This document shows positions 7,482-14,675 of a DNA stretch of 23,899 bases, one piece after another (positions within the stretch are counted from its first letter, which is position 1; every line of letters begins with the position of its first letter). A program made the position numbers and the translations under genes. The stretch lies in NCBI GenBank assembly GCA_964567475.1, contig CAZMMV010000019.1, forward strand, positions 1 through 23,899. The letters run 5' to 3'. The stretch comes from CAZMMV01 sp964567475. Its GTDB lineage: Bacteria; Bacillota; Clostridia; Tissierellales; Tissierellaceae. Under the pieces are notes generated by a model. It was given only the letters and a program-made list of their open reading frames with translations. It was not told the DNA's origin and did no database searches.

Positions 7482-8069
7482 ATGACAGGAAAAACACATA
7501 TGGCAATAGGAATAGCCGCCACACTAACTATATCGGCTCATCAACCAATCAACAATCAACTATTATTAATTGGAGCTGCTGCTGTAGGATCATTGTTACC
7601 AGATTTAGATCACCCACAAGCAAAATTAAATCAAAAATTACTGCTCTTTAATAACAACTTTTTTAAAACATTGTTTTACTTAGTTTTGAGCGCAGTTTTC
7701 CTTTATATATATAAACTCAAAGGAATAAACTACTTTTTATTTCTTGGAATAGGTTCAATCCTCATATCCGTATCATCTCATCGAGGATTTACCCATAGTA
7801 TAATAGGATTCTTATCGTTTTGGTTTTTAATCAAAATAATAAGTAAAGAATATAATCTTCAATATATACATAATGGATTTATAATAGGATATTTTATGCA
7901 TTTAGTTGCTGATTTTTTTACACCTAGAGGAATCAAACTATTCTTTCCATTTAACGAGAGTATATCGTCTCCTATTAGTATTAAGATAAATAAAGGCTCT
8001 GAAAACTTAATTCTTATTATACTTAGCTTATACACATTTAGTCTAGTATTTAAGACTATGCTCTTATAA
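7482..8069 (+). CDS. YdjM-like membrane-bound metal-dependent hydrolase (DUF457)
   Basis: Membrane protein of 195 residues of the YdjM/YfhO group, annotated as a membrane-bound, metal-dependent hydrolase related to phospholipase C folds. Three His/Asp-rich motifs that would bind metal are present: GKTHMAIG near the N-terminus, SLLPDLDHP (about 37-45), SSHRGFTHS (about 102-110), and HLVADFFTPRGI (about 146-157). Four or so hydrophobic segments separate them. The start has AGGAGG 7 nt upstream. Its promoter overlaps a LexA-like box, so induction by DNA damage is likely. The true substrate is not known for the family. It is monocistronic and followed by a very strong terminator. Confidence 0.88.
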   Translation: MTGKTHMAIGIAATLTISAHQPINNQLLLIGAAAVGSLLPDLDHPQAKLNQKLLLFNNNFFKTLFYLVLSAVFLYIYKLKGINYFLFLGIGSILISVSSHRGFTHSIIGFLSFWFLIKIISKEYNLQYIHNGFIIGYFMHLVADFFTPRGIKLFFPFNESISSPISIKINKGSENLILIILSLYTFSLVFKTMLL

Positions 8070-8072
8070 ATT

Positions 8073-8118
8073 AAAAAAATTCCCTTGATATTTATAAATA
8101 TCAAGGGAATTTTTTTTA
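8073..8118. terminator. Strong bidirectional terminator
   Basis: A perfect 16-bp stem (ATTCCCTTGATATTTA, 8079-8094, with its complement at 8095-8110) is flanked by seven A on the left and seven or eight T on the right. It separates the convergent ydjM-like and RocB-like genes and can end both transcripts. Confidence 0.93.
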
Positions 8119-8128
8119 AAAATTTTTA

Positions 8129-9775
8129 TTATTTTAATAGTTTTATTATAGTATCATGAACCAACTTAGGTGCAACATTGAAAGAATAATCCTTCTCTAA
8201 TCTCTCTGTAAATTGATGAGCATCCTTACCAAATGGTCCTATGTTAACTACAGGAAGATTTAATTGCTGCATATCTTCAATAGGTAGATTGTATTTAGTT
8301 CCAAATCCTGGCATGTTATTTTTTAAAGAATCTACAGCATCTTCTTCCTTAGGAGCTGCTGCATAACTTAAATCTGATATATAAGGATAGAATTTCTTCA
8401 TCTCAATATCATAATTAGAATCTGTCTCTTCAATAACCTGCTTTGCTACATTTAACAGTTTTTCTTCTAATGGTGATTTACCTTCTACATAAATATGAGG
8501 ATAATATGGTGGTGAATAAAAGACTACTACTACTGGATTTTTATCAGACCACATATTGTGCACTTCTTCTACTACTCTTAAAGCAAACATTCTCTCATCA
8601 ATATCATCATTAGCAAGTAATTCTTTTTCTAATTTATCTATTCTATCATCTAATTCTTTACCCTTTTCTTCTTTTACCTTTTTATATAACTCTTCATAAG
8701 TTACAACCCTAGTCTCCCAAGGTAATTTCTCATAAGGGAATTTATTGGACTCACAATATTTTTTATATTCCACATTTAAATCATCTACTACATTTTGAAA
8801 TGCTAAGTTAGCACCTTCTACAACTCTATCCATCATTTCATCTGGAGTACTACTATGAGTTCCAAAGTTAAAATACAAATGACTATTTCTAGCTGTTTGT
8901 ACTGAGTATTCAGTTTTCAAATCCTGTTGTCTTAGTGATATAGGTGGAACAGTTACTTCTCCTTCTGCTTCATCACAATACTTAGTATTAAAATCCATTT
9001 CCATAGTTATAGCTGAAGAAATGTGATTAGGATCAAGACCTCTAAAAGGATCCCCTGCATGAGCTTCAGAACCAACTATATAAAAGCTAGGCATCAATTT
9101 TCCTACAGTTCCTACATAGATATATCTTGTGTTATCTCCTTCATATCTAGGAGCACTATAGTCAGTATCTAATAGAGCTTGATATTCAAAGCCTTCTTCC
9201 TTCTCTAATTTTGTTAATTCTGGAACTACTGAAAGCATACCGCCTGAGTTACCTTCTTCATCACATACAGCCGCGAATACAATATTTCCTTCAAAGTTTT
9301 CTATATCATCTGAGATATATTCCATTATGGTCATTAAAGTAGAAACACCACATTTCATATCAAAAACTCCACGTCCAAATAAATATTCACCTGACTCTAA
9401 ATCTTTTAGAGCATCTTCAGGAATAGATACTTCTTTGAGTTTTTTTACTAGTTCTAAAGGTTTAGTTGCATAATCTTTTAAAAGGCCATAATCAGAAATA
9501 CCTACTGTATCTATATGACCAACTAATACTATAGTTTTCTTACTATTACCCTTTTCTCCCTTAATCATAGCCATGACACTTTTTCTCTCTAAAGGATCAT
9601 CTATAACATTAACATATCTAACATTTTTAGGATGCTTTTTAAAATAGTCCATTTCATTAAATGTTTCGTACACTTTTTCTGCTACATTGTTTTCTTCTCT
9701 TGTCCCTACAACACCTCTAATACTTGCTAATTCTAATGTAAGATTTTCAATTTTCTTACTTACATCTTTATTCAT
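8129..9775 (-). CDS. M20 family metallopeptidase, RocB-like
   Basis: Zinc-dependent peptidase/deacylase of 548 residues that resembles RocB, a protein of the Bacillus arginine-utilisation regulon whose exact reaction is not established. M20 metal-site motifs are present: VGHIDTVG (His87, Asp89), GRGVFDMKCG (Asp139), AVCDEEGNSGG (Glu173/Glu174), LDTDY (Asp203) and GKDAHQFTERL (His520). The dimerisation (lid) domain includes GSEAHAGDPFRGLDPN (236-250). A charged insert at about 355-405 (EELYKKVKEEKGKELDD) is long compared with ordinary M20 peptidases but fits RocB-sized proteins. AGGAGGAG precedes the ATG. It is 41 nt downstream of the symporter gene and almost certainly in the same sigma-54-driven operon. 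Confidence 0.88.
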   Translation of the reverse strand: MNKDVSKKIENLTLELASIRGVVGTREENNVAEKVYETFNEMDYFKKHPKNVRYVNVIDDPLERKSVMAMIKGEKGNSKKTIVLVGHIDTVGISDYGLLKDYATKPLELVKKLKEVSIPEDALKDLESGEYLFGRGVFDMKCGVSTLMTIMEYISDDIENFEGNIVFAAVCDEEGNSGGMLSVVPELTKLEKEEGFEYQALLDTDYSAPRYEGDNTRYIYVGTVGKLMPSFYIVGSEAHAGDPFRGLDPNHISSAITMEMDFNTKYCDEAEGEVTVPPISLRQQDLKTEYSVQTARNSHLYFNFGTHSSTPDEMMDRVVEGANLAFQNVVDDLNVEYKKYCESNKFPYEKLPWETRVVTYEELYKKVKEEKGKELDDRIDKLEKELLANDDIDERMFALRVVEEVHNMWSDKNPVVVVFYSPPYYPHIYVEGKSPLEEKLLNVAKQVIEETDSNYDIEMKKFYPYISDLSYAAAPKEEDAVDSLKNNMPGFGTKYNLPIEDMQQLNLPVVNIGPFGKDAHQFTERLEKDYSFNVAPKLVHDTIIKLLK

Positions 9776-9816
9776 TTTATCTCCTCCTAAGTTGATATTA
9801 CTTTATTGTATCAATA

Positions 9817-11196
9817 TTAATTATTGATCTTAGCTTTTGAATAATACTTAGAATTACTAAAGAATTCATTTTTTAAGTCCTTAACTTCCCCAGATAACAT
9901 TATTAATCCTAACATATTTGGAATAATAATTGCAGCTAATAGTATATCTAAAAACTTATAAATAGTCTCTAAGCCTCCAAATACTCCTCCTACTATGGAT
10001 AATAAGTATACTCCAACCATAACTTTAGAAAACTTAGTCCCAAATAAAAATTCTGCTTGTGTCTTACCATAGTAAGCTATCACAATGACCGTGGATAATA
10101 CAAACATAAGCATACTTATAGTTACTATAATACCACCTACAGTATTTCCTAATAATTGTTGAAAAGCTAAAGCTGGCATAGTTCCTGCTTCAGATGCTGG
10201 AACTGTTGTATGAACTCCAGTAACTAACACTATTAAAGCCGTAACTGTACAAACTATAAAAGTAACAACCACAATTTCAAATATACCCCACATAGCTTGA
10301 CGAACAGGGTGATCTGTTACTGCTGAGGTATGAGCTATAGGTGCTGTACCCATGCCAGCTTCATTTGAATAAACTCCTCTAGATAAACCCCACCTTATTG
10401 TATGAGCTATCGTAGCACCAGCGAATCCTCCTTTAGCTGCTGCTGGAGTAAAGGCATGTTTAAATATAAGACCAAATGCTCTTGGAAGTTCCGTAATATT
10501 CATAACTATAATTACTAGTCCACCTATTATATAAAATAAGGCCATAAGCGGAACTAGTTTTTCAGTAAATATAGCAATTCTTTTTATTCCTCCTATGACT
10601 ACTAAACCAACAAGAATTACCAAGACTCCGCCTGTAAGCCAACTAGGAATATTGATAGTACTTGCTGTTTGAACTACAGAAACAGATTGACTTGCAATAG
10701 AAGGTATTAATTCAATCATTAAAAGAAATGAAAATATAATACCTAAAGCCTTGCCTGACTTACCTTTAATTCCTTTACTCAAATAGTACATTGGACCTCC
10801 AACATAATCACCATCTTGGTTTTTCTCTCTATATTTTATTCCTAATACTATTTCTGAGAATTTAGCTGCACTAACTATAAAAGCTACAGCCCACATCCAA
10901 AATACAGCTCCTGGACCACCAAAAGCTATAGCTACTGGCACTCCAACTATATTAGAAGCTCCAATTGTTGATGCTAATGCAGCAGTTGCAGCTTGAAATG
11001 GAGTAACTGTACCTTCACCTTCCGGTTTTTCAAATATTTTACCAAATGTTTCTTTCATTATAAAAGGAAAATATTTAAATTGGAAAAATCCTAACTTAAC
11101 AGTTAAAAACATACTTCCACCAACTAAAATCAACAACATAGGTGCTCCCCAAAGCCAATCTGAAAATTTCACAATAATATCTACGAAAGTTTGCAC
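9817..11196 (-). CDS. Sodium:alanine (glycine) symporter, AGCS family
   Basis: Sodium-coupled importer of small neutral amino acids (AlsT/DagA type) with 459 residues and about eleven membrane segments. The family fingerprints are clear: ALASTIGASNIVGVPVAIAFGGPGAVFWMW near residue 75, GGPMYYLSKGI near 133, and GLSRGVYSNEAGMGTAPIAHTSAVTDHPVRQ near 270-300. Translation starts at GTG, six bases after AGGAGG. A small upstream open frame ends in the TAGTG overlap with this start. The gene lies about 100 nt downstream of a sigma-54 promoter start and ahead of the RocB-like peptidase, so uptake and breakdown of an amino acid or short peptide are probably induced together. The exact substrate is not determined by the sequence. 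Confidence 0.93.
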   Translation of the reverse strand: MQTFVDIIVKFSDWLWGAPMLLILVGGSMFLTVKLGFFQFKYFPFIMKETFGKIFEKPEGEGTVTPFQAATAALASTIGASNIVGVPVAIAFGGPGAVFWMWAVAFIVSAAKFSEIVLGIKYREKNQDGDYVGGPMYYLSKGIKGKSGKALGIIFSFLLMIELIPSIASQSVSVVQTASTINIPSWLTGGVLVILVGLVVIGGIKRIAIFTEKLVPLMALFYIIGGLVIIVMNITELPRAFGLIFKHAFTPAAAKGGFAGATIAHTIRWGLSRGVYSNEAGMGTAPIAHTSAVTDHPVRQAMWGIFEIVVVTFIVCTVTALIVLVTGVHTTVPASEAGTMPALAFQQLLGNTVGGIIVTISMLMFVLSTVIVIAYYGKTQAEFLFGTKFSKVMVGVYLLSIVGGVFGGLETIYKFLDILLAAIIIPNMLGLIMLSGEVKDLKNEFFSNSKYYSKAKINN

Positions 11197-11249
11197 TAAA
11201 TCCCTCCTATTTTAAAACAAGTATTAAAACTTAGTAAAACTAATTTCAC
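11196..11249 (-). CDS. Possible 17-codon upstream ORF in the symporter leader
   Basis: Starting at a GTG 3 nt after a perfect AGGAGG (plus-strand 11253-11258), this frame encodes MKLVLLSFNTCFKIGGI. Its TAG stop overlaps the symporter's GTG start by one base (TAGTG). A strong Shine-Dalgarno in a leader with no other gene, plus a stop-start overlap, suggests translational coupling. The spacing is shorter than usual, so this may be accidental. Confidence 0.3.
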   Translation of the reverse strand: MKLVLLSFNTCFKIGGI

Positions 11250-11303
11250 ACACCTCCTAATTTTAGTTTAATAATTCAATATTGTCTATCTATTCTTAAT
11301 ATA

Positions 11304-11321
11304 TTGCAAAGTCCATGCCAA
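11304..11321 (-). promoter_or_regulatory. Sigma-54 (-24/-12) promoter of the symporter-peptidase operon
   Basis: On the minus strand the sequence reads TTGGCATGGACTTTGCAA. GG and GC are separated by exactly 10 bases, matching the consensus TGGCAY-N5-TTGCW at nearly every position. Transcription should begin near 11295, giving a leader of about 100 nt before the symporter GTG. The next gene upstream encodes a sigma-54 activator. Confidence 0.9.
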
Positions 11322-11444
11322 CTGTAGTAAATATTATTTAATTACTGATTCTATCCATCTTATTGCAGTTATAATGTCATTTCATTAATTTTATTTGTTA
11401 ATTCTAAATATTTTAATTATACTCTCTTGTCAATTAATTGAGTA

Positions 11445-11488
11445 AAAAAGACTAAAATGCAAAAAAATATTTGCATTTTAGTCTTTTT
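11445..11488. terminator. Terminator of the sigma-54 regulator gene, possibly also an activator site
   Basis: A perfect 19-bp stem (AAAAAGACTAAAATGCAAA at 11445-11463, complement at 11470-11488) with loop AAAATA and T or A runs at both ends. It ends the regulator transcript. Its centre, TGCAAAAAAATATTTGCA (11459-11476), is a palindrome about 140-170 bp upstream of the -24/-12 promoter, the usual distance for an enhancer site of this activator class. Confidence 0.85.
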
Positions 11489-11528
11489 ATAAATTCTAAA
11501 AAAATTATTTATCAAGATTATAAATTAT

Positions 11529-12890
11529 CTATAATACTTCTATTCCATAACTATCCATCTTATATTTTAAAGTTTGTCTTGATATTTTTAATAATTTAGC
11601 TGCATCATTTAAAGTACTAGTAAGTTGTAATGCTAATTGAATATGTTTCTTTTCATAATCATTAACAGCACTATTTAATGAAAATTTATCATCTATGTCT
11701 ATTTTAGAATTCTTTTCTTCTTTCTTGAATCTTATATGGTCAGGTAATTGTTCTTTAGTTATATAGTTACCCTCTGCAAAATTAAATGAACTCTCAATAA
11801 TATGTTTTAATTCCCTAACATTTCCAGGCCAACTATACGCCATAAATAAATCTTCAACACTTTTATCTAATCCTTTAATATTTTTATTCATTTTAACATT
11901 ATATTCTTTTATAAAACTCTGTGTTAACAAAAATATATCTTCTTTTCTCTCTCTTAAAGGAGGTATATATATTGACACTACACCTAATCTATAAAATAGG
12001 TCTTGCCTTAACTTTTTTTCTTCAATAGCAAAATAAGGTTCTTCGTTTAAGGTAGAAATTATCTTTACATCTACATCAACAAGATTAGAACCTCCTATAC
12101 GTCTAATATAATTATTTTCAGTTGCTCGCAGTAATTTAGATTGAAGATTAATATCCATAGAATTCAATTCATCTAATACTAAGGTTCCATTGTTAGCCAT
12201 TTCAAAAAGACCCATCTTATTTTCAGCACCAGTAAAACTTCCCTTAGTTGTACCAAAAAATATACTTTCCCCTAAGGTTAAAGGTATTGCAGAGCAATTT
12301 TGAATAATATAAGGATTATTTTTTCTGAAACTATGGTTATGTATTGATTGAGCTATTAATTCTTTTCCTGTACCAGTTTCTCCATATATCATTACAGGAG
12401 AGTTAGTTTTAGCTGCCTTAAGTGTTCTTTCTTTTATTTTTTGCATTTTAGAATTATTAGTTAATATATCATCTATAGTAAAAAACAAATCACAATGAAC
12501 TGAACTATTATTTGGATCACATTCATCTATCTTTCTTAAATCCTCATCAAAATACCTATTAATATCTACTGCACCTATTATCTGATCGCCCTCTTTTAAA
12601 GGTAAGGTTGTTGTTAATACAGTTACAGTTCTTTCTTTAAATATATTTAAATATTGCTTTTCATTTATTATTGGTTCCCCATTCTTTAGTACTCTCATTA
12701 TTGTAGAAGTTTCTTTATTTAGATGTTGATGTAATTCTAATATATTGAATCCAACAGGATCCTCTACAATTTTACTACCTAAGTTATTAAATACCTTATA
12801 AAATTCTATATATCCATTTTTATCAGTAACTACTAGGAAGTCCATATAATTGAATAATCTAGGAAGACTTTCTATATACTTTTCAAACAT
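11529..12890 (-). CDS. Sigma-54-dependent activator, RocR-like
   Basis: Enhancer-binding protein of 453 residues. An N-terminal PAS-type sensor spans about 10-120 (LVVTDKNGYIEFYKVFNN at the start, GDQIIGAVDINRY at the end), as in RocR of Bacillus. The AAA+ domain covers about 135-375, with Walker A GETGTGKE (170-177), contact loop GSFTGA (217-222, Ser in place of the usual Ala), Walker B TLVLDEL (236-242) and WPGNVREL (354-361). A Fis-type helix-turn-helix lies at about 410-450. I use the ATG at 12890, nine bases after AAGAGG; the ATG at 12899 abuts that site. It is the nearest regulator of the symporter-peptidase operon, which has a sigma-54 promoter 0.2 kb downstream. A ligand such as an amino acid is likely but not identifiable. 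Confidence 0.92.
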   Translation of the reverse strand: MFEKYIESLPRLFNYMDFLVVTDKNGYIEFYKVFNNLGSKIVEDPVGFNILELHQHLNKETSTIMRVLKNGEPIINEKQYLNIFKERTVTVLTTTLPLKEGDQIIGAVDINRYFDEDLRKIDECDPNNSSVHCDLFFTIDDILTNNSKMQKIKERTLKAAKTNSPVMIYGETGTGKELIAQSIHNHSFRKNNPYIIQNCSAIPLTLGESIFFGTTKGSFTGAENKMGLFEMANNGTLVLDELNSMDINLQSKLLRATENNYIRRIGGSNLVDVDVKIISTLNEEPYFAIEEKKLRQDLFYRLGVVSIYIPPLRERKEDIFLLTQSFIKEYNVKMNKNIKGLDKSVEDLFMAYSWPGNVRELKHIIESSFNFAEGNYITKEQLPDHIRFKKEEKNSKIDIDDKFSLNSAVNDYEKKHIQLALQLTSTLNDAAKLLKISRQTLKYKMDSYGIEVL

Positions 12891-12944
12891 GTATATCATC
12901 CTCTTAAAAGTTTATTTACAACAATATATTAATAATATCATTTA

Positions 12945-12973
12945 TGAGTATATCCTTCAACAAAGTTTGTCAA
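12945..12973 (-). promoter_or_regulatory. Possible promoter of the RocR-like gene
   Basis: On the minus strand, TTGACA (12973-12968) is followed after 17 bases by TACTCA (12950-12945). The -35 is perfect and the -10 is poor. It lies 55-80 bp before the regulator ATG. Confidence 0.4.
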
Positions 12974-13017
12974 AATAAGAAGCCCCATCAATACTCACAA
13001 AACTTCTCCTACCACCT

Positions 13018-13037
13018 ATTTATAGATATCTATAAAT
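13018..13037. repeat. 20-bp palindrome at the end of a lipoprotein gene
   Basis: ATTTATAGAT pairs with ATCTATAAAT, overlapping the stop codon of the lipoprotein gene. No T run follows on the minus strand, so it is at best a weak transcript end. Confidence 0.5.
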
Positions 13038-13573
13038 TATTCTTTGTTTGGTAATGATATTCCTATAATATCAACACCCTCGAATCTATGCAATAACTTT
13101 AATTCTTTATCAATTTTATCGTATTCATAAAAATCACAAGGTGATTGCCAATTTACATTCAACTTTACTAAAGCGTAATAGTTATCAAGAACTTTAAAGA
13201 TTTGAAATTCCCAAATATCATGTTCTAACTTCTCTGCTGATTGAAATATTCCTGTAATTATTTCATTATTTTCAACATTATTTCCATCAGAATCTTTAAG
13301 TACAATTTTATTTAACCTATTAATCACTGTATTATTAGAAATATATGAAGAAAAACTTTTTGAATCTGCATTATATATCTGCAAATCATCACTTGTAAAT
13401 TCATCTATCTTCTTGCTCTTCCCATTTGAATAAATTGAAACATACTCTATTTCCTCAGATGTTTCACTTTTTGTTATTAAATTTATTAGTGGATTCTTGA
13501 ATATTTTGCATGAACTTAGTAAAAATATAATGATAACTATAGCACACAAAATTATTTTAGATTTCTTTTTCAT
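13037..13573 (-). CDS. Unrecognised lipoprotein
   Basis: I do not recognise this 178-residue protein. Its N-terminus is a typical lipoprotein signal peptide: MKKKSK, a hydrophobic stretch, and a lipobox LLSSC with lipidated Cys22. The rest is hydrophilic, with a Ser/Lys/Asn-rich middle and a likely beta-rich C-terminal half (WEFQIFKVLDNYYALVKLNVNWQ, then DFYEYDKIDKELKLLHRFEG). It should sit on the outer face of the membrane. AGAGGAG lies 10 nt before the ATG. Neighbours are another lipoprotein gene and two tiny frames; no functional context is evident. Its high AT content is the same as that of nearby genes. Confidence 0.75.
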   Translation of the reverse strand: MKKKSKIILCAIVIIIFLLSSCKIFKNPLINLITKSETSEEIEYVSIYSNGKSKKIDEFTSDDLQIYNADSKSFSSYISNNTVINRLNKIVLKDSDGNNVENNEIITGIFQSAEKLEHDIWEFQIFKVLDNYYALVKLNVNWQSPCDFYEYDKIDKELKLLHRFEGVDIIGISLPNKE

Positions 13574-13792
13574 AATTCCTTATCTCCTCTTACATAAAAT
13601 TAATTCTGCTATATTATACCGAAGTTTTCTTCCACACGCCACACTACTTGCTAACAATATTCATTAATTTGGAAATCTCTTTTTATTCTCCATAAGTTCC
13701 CTGAACTTTTTTATAAAATCTCCTCCATTCACAAATTATTTTAATCCACATCTATCTACCATTATTCCTTAGTTATAAATTTTAAGAACTAA
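13574..13792. other. Non-coding gap with gene-remnant character
   Basis: No convincing gene. On the minus strand, a 22-codon frame beginning with GTG (VNGGDFIKKFRELMENKKRF) lacks a ribosome binding site. Together with the short frame at 13793-13864, it may be debris of a decayed small gene. No terminator or operator is evident. Confidence 0.3.
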
Positions 13793-13864
13793 TCAGTGGC
13801 TTCCCATTGCTCCACCTTGTTTGTATATCTCATAAAATCTATCATCTGTATATTTATTTTTCAT
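13793..13864 (-). CDS. 23-codon ORF, possibly a truncated DUF6440-like gene
   Basis: Encodes MKNKYTDDRFYEIYKQGGAM plus GSH, with AGAGGAGG (plus-strand 13873-13880) 8 nt before the ATG. The ribosome binding site is as good as those of real genes here. The DRFYEIYKQGG pattern resembles the start of small DUF6440-type proteins as I remember them, which continue with a VDKETGV-like segment that is missing. It is therefore either a gene cut short by mutation or a genuine micropeptide. The family link is tentative. Confidence 0.35.
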   Translation of the reverse strand: MKNKYTDDRFYEIYKQGGAMGSH

Positions 13865-13916
13865 TTTATTTTCCTCCTCTGATATGTTTTATTACACATA
13901 ATAATAACATTGTTCA

Positions 13917-14312
13917 TTACTTAAAGCTGTTCTCATATATATCAAAAAACTGTGTTATTTGACTTCCCTGCTTTCTTACATCTTCATTATCAGTAGTTAA
14001 TTGCCATCCATAAGTTTTGTATTCTTCCCAGTTTTTCTTGCTGATTGGTTTTAAATCATATTCTTCTTCAATATCTGTAAATCCTTCTATATAATCAATA
14101 ATAACCTGTTTAAAAGCCTTGTCAGTATCTTTAAAAATTGGCATTCCTTGCTTATTCGCCCCTATGGTATAAGCTTCATTACCACTTCCTAAAAAATCAC
14201 CACTAAGCTTACTAATATCATATTCCCCTACTACTTTACTCTGAGAATTTCCACAAGCAGTTAACATTAAAATCATACATATAGTAAGAATCATAATAAA
14301 ATGTTTTTTCAT
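13917..14312 (-). CDS. Unrecognised small lipoprotein
   Basis: A 131-residue protein with a clear lipoprotein signal: MKKHFIMILTICMILMLTAC, lipidated Cys20. After a short linker it has a soluble, probably single-domain region with the segments EAYTIGANKQGMPIFKDTDKAF and VIIDYIEGFTDIEEEYDL, then an acidic and polar C-terminus. I cannot name the family. The ATG at 14312 is chosen because AAGGAGGGG ends 4 nt before it; an in-frame TTG further upstream would translate that site. It would be exposed on the outer membrane face. No operon partner with a known role is present. Confidence 0.75.
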   Translation of the reverse strand: MKKHFIMILTICMILMLTACGNSQSKVVGEYDISKLSGDFLGSGNEAYTIGANKQGMPIFKDTDKAFKQVIIDYIEGFTDIEEEYDLKPISKKNWEEYKTYGWQLTTDNEDVRKQGSQITQFFDIYENSFK

Positions 14313-14360
14313 ATTTCCCCTCCTTAATTTCAAATTTAAATTACGTATATTTCTAATACT

Positions 14361-14387
14361 CTGACATGCTCTATCTTAGAGTATAAT
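14361..14387 (+). promoter_or_regulatory. Possible plus-strand promoter facing the 26-codon ORF
   Basis: CTGACA (14361-14366), a short 15-bp spacer and a perfect TATAAT (14382-14387). A transcript from here would start near 14394 and run antisense through the small ORF at 14409-14489. The spacer is sub-optimal and the -10 is nearly palindromic, so the direction is uncertain. Confidence 0.35.
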
Positions 14388-14408
14388 ACTAAATTTACTA
14401 TAAAAATT

Positions 14409-14489
14409 TTAAGATTTATTTTTAATATATTTCCTGATTGCTTTAACGATTAAAAAAATTGCATAAATAAATACAAATACTTGTAGCAT
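14409..14489 (-). CDS. 26-residue hydrophobic/basic small protein, type I toxin-like
   Basis: Encodes MLQVFVFIYAIFLIVKAIRK followed by YIKNKS. It has one membrane-spanning stretch (about residues 2-18) and a strongly basic C-terminal tail. AAGAGGTGG (plus-strand 14495-14503) lies at good distance from the ATG. Size and composition resemble membrane toxins of type I toxin-antitoxin loci (Fst/Ldr-like) and other single-pass micropeptides; I recognise no specific family. A possible antisense promoter lies just beyond its stop. It sits between the second lipoprotein and the recR terminator. Confidence 0.4.
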   Translation of the reverse strand: MLQVFVFIYAIFLIVKAIRKYIKNKS

Positions 14490-14567
14490 GATAACCACCT
14501 CTTAAATTTTTTAAGATTCAAATCGTCGTACTTTAATATCCTTGTGATACTATTTGCAAAAGGGGAT

Positions 14568-14611
14568 AAAAAAACAGGAGAAATGATGGGGATAAATCCA
14601 TTACTCTCCTG
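14568..14611 (-). terminator. Terminator of the dnaX-ybaB-recR operon
   Basis: On the minus strand, CAGGAGA...TAATGG pairs with CCATCAT...TCTCCTG (14575-14611, imperfect middle) and is followed by seven T (14574-14568). It lies 65 nt after the recR stop. Confidence 0.85.
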
Positions 14612-14615
14612 AGTT

Positions 14616-14656
14616 TTGAAGAACTTTATTTTCTTGTTGAAGAACTTTATTTTCTT
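14616..14656. repeat. Two exact 20-bp direct repeats, period 21
   Basis: TTGAAGAACTTTATTTTCTT occurs at 14616-14635 and again at 14637-14656, one base apart. It lies in the recR 3' untranslated region just before the terminator hairpin. It is probably a small tandem duplication. Confidence 0.85.
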
Positions 14657-14675
14657 TTTACACCCAGCACAAGAC

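Noticed and set aside
11197..11300. A riboswitch or T-box in the symporter leader
   Set aside because: The leader is only about 100 nt, AT-rich, and has no conserved T-box or glycine riboswitch motif or internal terminator.
14616..14656. CRISPR-like direct repeats
   Set aside because: Only two copies one base apart, with no spacers and no cas genes; this is a tandem duplication.
12900..14675. A mobile element or defence island in the accessory patch
   Set aside because: No transposase, integrase, phage, restriction or nuclease motif and no flanking target duplications; only lipoproteins and tiny frames.
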